The notes under the pieces: generated by a model
Database searches by the model: none
What the model saw: only the letters and a program-made list of their open reading frames with translations
What the model was told of the DNA's origin: nothing
In this document: in pieces, positions 59,001 through 64,000 of the stretch
Position numbering within the stretch: the stretch's first letter is position 1
How the letters are laid out: the number at the start of each line of letters is the position of its first letter
Translations under genes and position numbers: made by a program
NCBI RefSeq assembly: GCF_963678635.1
Contig: NC_087066.1
Span: 56,004,312 to 56,068,311 of the forward strand
From: Symsagittifera roscoffensis
Taxonomy: Eukaryota > Xenacoelomorpha > Acoela > Convolutidae
Reading direction: 5' to 3'
DNA length: 64,000 nucleotides

Positions 59001-60344
59001 CACGGATGTCCAATGACGTTTCAATCGGACAATGGAACGGCTTTCGTAGGCGAGCTTACGAAAGAGCTTATGAGACGGTCACAAGTCGCTCAGGCTCACT
59101 CCACGACATACCACCATCAGACGAATGGCTTAGTGGAAAGACAGAATAGGACGTTAGTGTCGATGCTGAGGGTATATTGTTCCAGGTACATGACCGATTG
59201 GGACAGATACCTTCCACAGGTGATGGGAGCTTATAATAGCACGCAACACTCCACCACTGGGGTCAGTCCACACATGATGCTGACGGGACACGAGAAGTCT
59301 TTACCCTTGACATTATTCTACCCAGAATATGAGGGGAAGAAAACATCTCCACAGGTTTACGTGAGGGATGTGATCAGACGTCAACAGGAGTTGAACGATC
59401 TGTGTAGACGAAATACTCAGCAAGCACAGGCAAGGCAGAGGAAAAGATTCGACAAGAAAGCAGCTGGTGCAAAGGCTTACTCGGTGGGAGACTACGTATG
59501 GGTATTTCAGAACGTTATACCACCGAAAGGAACAAAGAAGCTTCTAAAAAAGTGGAGGGGACCCTTCATGATTACAGAGGTGCACCAAGAGCGACGTTTT
59601 TATAGACTGAGTACTGGCCGAGCCGCCCACTACGAGAACATCAAGCCACACAATCCATCGACAGAAGACTGGTGTATACCTGCAGACATGGAAGAAGGAG
59701 ATTATCTAATGATGGATCCTGCTTGTGAGGTCAATGAAAAAGGCACCAGGGAGAAGAACGATGGATACGAAATCGTAGAGGAAGGTACGGATATACCGCT
59801 GGACCTGGATCCAAACGAAAAGATCGAGGCGGATGATGAAACCTTACCCTACGCAGAAGAGGATTGGCAAGATCCCGAACAAACAGAGGTTCCCAAGAAC
59901 TTGGAAGCAGACCTTCCGTTCACGATGCAGACTCGACAAGGCGACGGGAAAAGACCTAGAAAGAAATACAACCGTTACGGTGACGACTATGTAGTAGACA
60001 AGATAGATCTGAAAAAGATAGTGGAAGAAGTGGTAGGTCTAGAGAGCATAACAGTCTCACAAGACATTGACATAGTGGATGATCACGACCAGGAATGGAT
60101 CGAGGACAGATCGAAACCCGAAGTGGATTTCGATGAGGAGCAATCGGAGTCCAACAGAGATGATCTCACAAATCTGCGAGTCTTGGAGTGGCTGAACGAA
60201 ATGACATCAGATCCTACGAGACCAGCGTCACGATTCAAGATGTGGATCGTGAAAGCGCGAAATACATTAAGACAGAGCGAGATGATCCTTCTTGGGCTGC
60301 CCAGGAAGGAAAACTCCTCATTCCAGCTTCTAACCTCGACTTAA
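55977..60344 (+). CDS. Reverse transcriptase, RNase H and integrase frame (ORF2)
   Basis: Open for 1455 codons; the first bases overlap ORF1 by 73 and there is no suitable ATG, so it is probably read with ORF1. Domains by ORF2 residue: RT with catalytic YVDD at ~119, RNase H starting at LDTDAS ~265, then an unusual acidic linker of ~390 residues (~400-790). Next is the integrase HHCC zinc finger at ~892-934, and the DDE core with Asp at ~957, SDNGTAF at ~1017 and Glu in GLVERQN at ~1052. A GPY/F-type module with WRGPF lies at ~1195. The catalytic residues are all present. The tail after the GPY/F module is acidic and has no chromodomain I can recognise. Confidence 0.9.
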   Translation: MGLRSSNGEKEGGQLRFCCDFRYLNAVTIKDAYPIPRIDESLSKLGDAKFFTTLDLGSAFWQVPLRKKDREKTGFACELGLYQWKRMPFGLCNATATFQRLMAQALTGVTKKYGNLLMCYVDDVVIATPSLEDHIDRLDEVFGCMKRAGLKCKPSKCEILKDSIKYLGRMADRHGVRPDPDAVEAVLTWKAPRTDTQLMSLLGFANYYREFIKGYADKVYPMQKLTRNKGKKFEWNDEAQVAFENIKRELCEAPVLGMPTEKGMYVLDTDASVVAISGILHQEQEWNGRTVLRPIAYGSKVLSDIEMKYGAPKAEMFAVVTFVEKYRAYLGSAPFKLRVDNRALSWLKTYSMDQSYIGRWIVRLDGYHMIVEHRMRDKHQNADSLSKKTEFYERLEQKQANQAEVKEGFSFLDKETYEALPLTRWLDKSGHPIPGHPELPVEKAAEIKILSKEDPVPLDLLLRSNLVQQELSRMNINSLSLLDKTVQVTPQVMRMLGGLLEREVTRDDPEWTAAVASLTISEKVKIVPSRRQHEENERDCRTIVQQLVSSIPQEILTSTSYGQKGQESGRQKKTVTFVDRDKDGEVVEQNLLQDYLSGEKDEEKNQRSQDQHPGQGNLSGESEIDEKIPEEKQDLENKVLSGEFRWMRRKYGHDLEERAVSSTTPSTEDNDSRNSGMDTYSDRNSTSGSELSELAIHTLLVETRARDLDREVYQDPDSDRYLIPSERVFDNAADDLETIAVSKRSISLLPQKEVVRTDLQPFQQETQPLAKIWCVKMEEDTHQPNELNSQMRVMKTYLKARYRLSDLLRAQRNDRMTSNLKRWIGNGAPDKGDLEKDSYRFLRQYFMQKEGRLYLNKDGIVACRRREEDKVLYKYNAIVLPQLYQTELLFRSHDQMGHQGIDKVYQRILKRFEWPGVKKACEKWVTACLSCQQVKDPRKLRFPLQSIESSEFNEVVQIDHQKICMTDSGYNQVLVMIDHFTKYAEAVPCITASAEETCDHLINTWIARHGCPMTFQSDNGTAFVGELTKELMRRSQVAQAHSTTYHHQTNGLVERQNRTLVSMLRVYCSRYMTDWDRYLPQVMGAYNSTQHSTTGVSPHMMLTGHEKSLPLTLFYPEYEGKKTSPQVYVRDVIRRQQELNDLCRRNTQQAQARQRKRFDKKAAGAKAYSVGDYVWVFQNVIPPKGTKKLLKKWRGPFMITEVHQERRFYRLSTGRAAHYENIKPHNPSTEDWCIPADMEEGDYLMMDPACEVNEKGTREKNDGYEIVEEGTDIPLDLDPNEKIEADDETLPYAEEDWQDPEQTEVPKNLEADLPFTMQTRQGDGKRPRKKYNRYGDDYVVDKIDLKKIVEEVVGLESITVSQDIDIVDDHDQEWIEDRSKPEVDFDEEQSESNRDDLTNLRVLEWLNEMTSDPTRPASRFKMWIVKARNTLRQSEMILLGLPRKENSSFQLLTST
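56010..56016 (+). promoter_or_regulatory. Candidate -1 frameshift site, or one-base loss, in RT
   Basis: GGGGGGC sits in the ORF1 frame as G GGG GGC, the X XXY YYZ arrangement of -1 slippery sites, exactly where the RT motif passes from ORF1 to the -1 frame of ORF2. Frameshifting in this group is usually placed between Gag and protease, not inside RT. A single-base loss in the G run, real or a sequencing error, explains it equally well. Confidence 0.4.
57761..57905 (+). repeat. Three copies of TTTGTCCGGGGAG at 66-bp spacing
   Basis: The 13-mer is at 57761, 57827 and 57893, exactly 66 bp apart in the acidic pol linker, where it encodes LSGE. A fourth copy at 60383-60395 is in ORF3 in a different reading frame. 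Confidence 0.9.
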
Positions 60345-61006
60345 TATCCGGTATGCGATCGACGGGGACGCCGATGGATATTTTTGTCCGGGGAGTGGGG
60401 GTAGGACTTACCCACACTGAAAACTTGATAATAAAAAAATTGAGAATAGCAAGAGAGACAGGAGACTTAGAAGCAGAAACAGGCGAAGAACCTAAGAAAC
60501 CTGACATAGGCAGGGTAGTTGAGTCATATTTTAACTTACCAAATGAATATTCGAGTAACATAGTACTAACAGATAGTGATTTCATACTCACAAACAGAAC
60601 ATGTGCGATAGCGATCACCGCAGACATGAGTTTTAGGACAGCGCTAGCGGCAGATTTTAAGAGAGAATACAAAAACGTGGAATTCCTTTGGAAGCAAAGA
60701 CCAGGGATAGGGGGCGTAGCAGCCTTACCCCCGGCGGTGTCGCAGATACCGGGAAAGTACTTATGCTTCTTGGTAACGAGGGCGACAGAGAAGCAGCACG
60801 TGGACCCGGAAAATCTAGTCTTGTCTTTGACGAGGCTGAGGGACTTCCTTGTGGAAATGGACGTGAAGGAACTTTCGCTTCCAGTGTACGATCCAAATAG
60901 AGGAAGACTGCATCCTCGGGAATTGTACGCGCTCGTACACGTGATATTCTCTGATACGAACATACAAGTGTATCTACATAAGAAATATTACTTAAGTATA
61001 GGCTGA
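60164..61006 (+). CDS. Macro-domain-like protein of the retroelement (ORF3)
   Basis: Open from about 60164 in the -1 frame relative to ORF2. The first GTG is at 60188 and the first ATG near 60351, so it may be a C-terminal extension of Pol or a separate protein. Counting from 60188 it has 272 residues. Residues ~124-268 follow the macro-fold pattern of TARG1/OARD1: a first strand IVLTDSDF, a strand then TALAADFKREY where the ADP-ribose loop would be, GGVAAL, a strand CFLVT, the ENLVLSLTRLRDFL helix, the strand KELSLPVYDP and a final strand IQVYLH. By eye the TARG1 catalytic Lys and Asp positions are Arg198 and Gly, and the glycine-rich loops are lost. It may therefore bind ADP-ribose weakly or not at all. 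Residues 1-120 are unassigned. Confidence 0.6.
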   Translation, partial: SHKSASLGVAERNDIRSYETSVTIQDVDRESAKYIKTERDDPSWAAQEGKLLIPASNLDLISGMRSTGTPMDIFVRGVGVGLTHTENLIIKKLRIARETGDLEAETGEEPKKPDIGRVVESYFNLPNEYSSNIVLTDSDFILTNRTCAIAITADMSFRTALAADFKREYKNVEFLWKQRPGIGGVAALPPAVSQIPGKYLCFLVTRATEKQHVDPENLVLSLTRLRDFLVEMDVKELSLPVYDPNRGRLHPRELYALVHVIFSDTNIQVYLHKKYYLSIG

Positions 61007-61420
61007 GTGATGTGCGAGAGGGTGTTAGGCCAAAGACCAAGTTGCATGTAATATGTGATATGTGTGTTATGTTATGTTATGTTATGTTATGTGTTGAGCT
61101 ATTAAGGTCATGGGTAAGTAGGGGTTAGTGACCATGAACAAGTTTTAAATGACGATTTTGGGAATAGATCCAAAGTTTGGACTGTCCAATCTTAGGTCGT
61201 ATTCCAAAATTTTAGAAACCAATTGATTTTAATAAATTTTAGGATAAATATCTTTTTACCTGAACTGTTTTTAAGCAAATTTAGTTTTAACGATGTATGT
61301 TAAGGTGAAATTGACAAGTGTGACATTCGTGATTTCTTTTCTAGATCCTGATTGATCATTTAATTACTCATTTGAGTCAAAACTTGAAATCGAAATCAAA
61401 TCAAACTTGAGAAGAATAGA
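61007..61420 (+). other. Spacer between ORF3 and ORF4
   Basis: No reading frame. It contains five or six copies of TTATG (GTTAT) at 61065-61092 and a good splice-acceptor-like sequence TTTCTTTTCTAG ending near 61345, which could serve a spliced subgenomic mRNA for ORF4. Confidence 0.4.
61065..61092 (+). repeat. (GTTAT)n microsatellite
   Basis: Five to six tandem copies of the pentamer in the ORF3-ORF4 spacer. Confidence 0.95.
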
Positions 61421-61528
61421 ATGGACAACTTCAACCTAGATGAATTGATGAAGCCATCATGGTGTCCTAGTCCCAACGCTGACTCAATATTACGGGCGAC
61501 ACAAGACATACAGAGGGAACGGAACTGA
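61421..61528 (+). CDS. Short frame at the likely true start of ORF4
   Basis: ATG 61421 opens 35 codons (MDNFNLDELMKPSWCPSP and on) ending TGA at 61528. ORF4 is open in the -1 frame from 61483, so the two overlap by ~45 bases. The shift direction is the same as at the Gag-Pol and Pol-ORF3 boundaries. Either a short upstream frame or the N-terminus of ORF4 cut off by a one-base loss. Confidence 0.4.
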   Translation: MDNFNLDELMKPSWCPSPNADSILRATQDIQRERN

Positions 61529-61572
61529 ATGCGGACTGTAACCTGCGTGACCTCAACATCATATATAATGTG

Positions 61573-63210
61573 ATGATAACAGCCTCTAAGAGCGACGGAG
61601 AAGATAAAGTGGAGTGGCCTGGCTGGGGACCAGAAGACTGGGTCAAACCTGGTAGCTGTCTGGCGGAAGTCTGTGGACTAGAGGGTCACGTTTGTGGAAG
61701 TCTAGACTGTGTGAAAACCCTGGAGAAACAACACAAGCAGTTGACAGTATTGTTTGGAAATGTAGTGATGAAAGCAAGAACGGAAACGGAACTGATAGCA
61801 GATTGCCATGGAGGAACCGATGTGAATCTAGTGACAGCACTAGGATTCTACAGCATGTTTGGTTCTTTAGAGTCACTATTGAATCTAGAACAGAAACATG
61901 AGATGGTCACAGCCATCAGCGTAGAAGTATTCCCAGGAGTTCTGCAGACTGAGCAGAAGTATATAGGAAAATGGAGGGAAGCAATCGAAACAGAGATGAA
62001 CATCAGATACAGCGAAACTTATTGTAGACCATCAGGAGCACGATATTTGGTGGGGTCAACGTTGGCTCCAATGTGCAAGAGCAAGTATCCTGTACATTTC
62101 GTAGCTGTGGATGCGAAGAGTACAAGAACGATTGTGGATCAAGCCTTTTCAGTGCCGAAGTGCGTGAGGTTGGCAAGAATGTCTGAAAAGTCTTACGAGT
62201 TACTGTGTAAGGTTTTCTCAGCAGTTCCAGAGAGAACCAAAGAAGAGTTGGAGTCAATACTAGGAAAGAAGTTCATGGGATATGTGAGCGGGAACTTCAG
62301 TGACTTTGAGAAACAGAAACAGAGAGGATCAACTGTCACAGATTACAATGCAGTAGATGAGAATGATGAAATCCACCGAGTGATGATGGAAGTGGAACCA
62401 TTGCTGGAAGCTTCGGGAAAACGTAATTGGAGGAGCATCATGTTGACGCATGATGAGTTTCCTTGCCACTGCTTGTTGCAGACCTGGTGGTATCCCAAGC
62501 GTAGTAATTTGGTGTTGATCTGGGACTCTGGAGAGCTGCTCTCCATGGGTTTACCAGATTCATCACAGCCCGTAACAATAGTGATAGTGGGAGTTATGAT
62601 GGCGATACGATGGCTGGAAGCTCACGTGAGAGAAAATAATAGACAGGAGGCACCAACGAGAGAACAATTGCAGAAATTGGATTGTCTAAAAGATTTAGAT
62701 CTTTTTGAGACAATGTGTAAAGTTCTAAATATTCCGATGGAAGTGAAAAAGATATGGGCGAGAAAACGATTGATGCCATGGTTCAGAGCTAACATGACTG
62801 CGTGGTTGTACGAATATGCGAAAAAGCATATGTCGAAGCATGGCAGAGTGTACAGTGAATATCAGCTGGACATTGGGGCAGGAGCTTTCAAGCGAGCTTT
62901 CGTGACTCATCGGAATGCAGTGACCACCGCTGTGAAAAGAATTTCCAGAACGAGTGAGCGTAGTGGAAATGAGAAGGCAGAGATGCTGAAAGAAGATCTG
63001 GAGAGAAACGTGACGTTGTGTCTCCACAACAGCTTCTGTAGAAACAGAGAATCCAATGTGGATCCTCTACCTTGTTGTAAACAGAGGGTAGAAGAGCAGA
63101 AGTGTTGGAGGACGGCTTCCAACAGCGTCAGGATAGTCAACGACGTGCTACAAGACACGGAAACCGAAAGTGCGGAGTCAGCATCGCAGGAGGAGGAAAT
63201 GGAACATTGA
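61573..63210 (+). CDS. Orphan 545-codon frame of the retroelement (ORF4)
   Basis: ATG 61573 to TGA 63210; the frame is open back to 61483. Its position is that of env in retrovirus-like elements. However, I see no signal peptide, furin site, fusion peptide or anchor helix; only a short hydrophobic strand, VTIVIVGVMMAIRW, near residue 335. It is rich in charged residues, with about 14 Cys, and has a basic segment followed by an acidic C-terminus (EEEMEH). Residues ~310-470 faintly recall an SGNH-hydrolase order (LIWDSGELLS, then the hydrophobic strand), but no catalytic Ser/Asp/His set is clear. Function unknown. Confidence 0.7.
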   Translation: MITASKSDGEDKVEWPGWGPEDWVKPGSCLAEVCGLEGHVCGSLDCVKTLEKQHKQLTVLFGNVVMKARTETELIADCHGGTDVNLVTALGFYSMFGSLESLLNLEQKHEMVTAISVEVFPGVLQTEQKYIGKWREAIETEMNIRYSETYCRPSGARYLVGSTLAPMCKSKYPVHFVAVDAKSTRTIVDQAFSVPKCVRLARMSEKSYELLCKVFSAVPERTKEELESILGKKFMGYVSGNFSDFEKQKQRGSTVTDYNAVDENDEIHRVMMEVEPLLEASGKRNWRSIMLTHDEFPCHCLLQTWWYPKRSNLVLIWDSGELLSMGLPDSSQPVTIVIVGVMMAIRWLEAHVRENNRQEAPTREQLQKLDCLKDLDLFETMCKVLNIPMEVKKIWARKRLMPWFRANMTAWLYEYAKKHMSKHGRVYSEYQLDIGAGAFKRAFVTHRNAVTTAVKRISRTSERSGNEKAEMLKEDLERNVTLCLHNSFCRNRESNVDPLPCCKQRVEEQKCWRTASNSVRIVNDVLQDTETESAESASQEEEMEH

Positions 63211-64000
63211 TGAATGGTCGAGAAAACAAGAGGCAACAAGAAAGAAAGTTAGAAGAATCTAGAAGTTTTAGAACTTCTAAACGACGAAAAAAGAAGAGAA
63301 CAAAGAAATGATGAAGAAAAAATAAAACTCAGAATTGTTTTATGTGTGTGAAAAACTCAAGTGAGAAACCAAGCAACCAAGTTGTAATTGAAAACTGAAA
63401 CATTTTGTTGAGTTCGGAAATTGTTGCATTTATAAATTTGCATTTTGATTTTAGTTGAAGTGGCTTTAGAGACACTCACTTATTATTTATTTAGAAAGGC
63501 TTGAGGGAAGAGTATATTTAAATATTCCAGCCTGCATGATTGTTTTTAATCACTTAGGAAAACTGATCACTTTGTGGTGACACGAAAGACTTGAGTAACC
63601 TCTTGAAGAGGGAGGTTGATACATTGTTCTTTCTAACCACAAAGTTTCTTAGTTTTAATATTCAGGACAATAAACAAGCATAATTTCCGAAGGGAAGGAG
63701 CATAGTAGGATAATTTTTGCTTGTTGGTTGGCAGGACTGTCCTGCAAGCCAACACCTTTTAAATCTAAGAGAAAAGAGTTTTAATCGGGACATAGACACT
63801 GGAAGTCAGAAAACATGTTTTATCTTAGGTTATATTCTCAATGTGCAGATGAATGAAAGAATTTGAAGGCTATAGTGATGTAGTATGATGCCAATTGTAT
63901 TCTGCAGTGAGTTGATATGACGTGGATAAAAGTAATTCCGTGCATTTTGTAAATTCTGTTCGATGGCACTATAACCATTTTATGAACATTGCGCGATTCA
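63211..64000 (+). other. 3' flank of the retroelement
   Basis: No gene. AATAAA at about 63320. A purine run GAAGAGGGAGG near 63605, followed by TTGATACATTG, is a possible polypurine tract and LTR start. Imperfect hairpin GTTGGCAGGACTGTCCTGCA at about 63735. Nothing here recurs upstream of 51403, so no LTR pair can be claimed. Confidence 0.4.

Larger units (their letters stand above)
51403..63210 (+). mobile_element. Large Ty3/gypsy-type retroelement with two extra frames
   Basis: The order Gag, protease, RT, RNase H, integrase defines the Ty3/gypsy (Metaviridae) type. Two further frames follow integrase: ORF3 (macro-domain-like) and ORF4 (orphan). Codon use is richer in G and C than the flanking host DNA. 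No LTR pair, clear primer site or polypurine tract boundary was found. A purine-rich GAAGAGGGAGG at about 63605 could be the tract, in which case the 3' LTR would run past the window. Confidence 0.85.

Noticed and set aside
1-64000. CRISPR arrays, operons, ribosome binding sites
   Set aside because: The window is eukaryotic nuclear DNA with spliced genes; tandem repeats here lack spacer structure.

Overview
This window is nuclear DNA of a eukaryote, most likely an invertebrate animal. It is AT-rich, its genes are split by GT-AG introns of about 100 bases to 6 kb, the standard genetic code fits every exon chain, and non-coding DNA is full of decayed transposons, short interspersed elements and minisatellites. 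The sequence alone does not let me name the species.

Region by region: (1) 90-15089, plus strand: an 11-exon gene for a membrane protein with about seven predicted transmembrane helices and a long Ser/Arg-rich loop, family not recognised. (2) 15.1-24.9 kb: intergenic DNA with a decayed Ty3/gypsy pol fragment, a duplicated ~350-bp repeat and a degenerate ~170-bp tandem repeat. (3) 24.9-46.6 kb, minus strand: a gene built from about eight ~80-residue EF-hand-type units. Splice phases agree at all its junctions. Its last two exons lie in a 2.9-kb tandem duplication whose distal copy has a premature stop. An internal exon with its own ATG and TATA box suggests a shorter isoform. Its introns hold SINEs and MITEs, and its 5' part runs into transposon DNA. 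(4) 46.86-48.42 kb: a foldback element with ~390-bp inverted arms. (5) 48.4-51.4 kb: a leader-like region studded with a CCGGAGGGGTC motif. (6) 51.4-63.2 kb: a large Ty3/gypsy-type retroelement. (7) 63.2-64.0 kb: its 3' flank.

The most interesting item is the retroelement. It has a very long Gag-protease frame, then RT-RNase H-integrase with an unusual ~390-residue linker, then an extra frame (ORF3) that looks like a macro domain of the TARG1/OARD1 type with the catalytic residues replaced, then an orphan 546-codon frame (ORF4). The reading frame moves by -1 at each step from Gag to Pol to ORF3, and again at the start of ORF4. No LTRs could be paired inside the window.

All domain calls were made by eye from motifs; no database search was possible.
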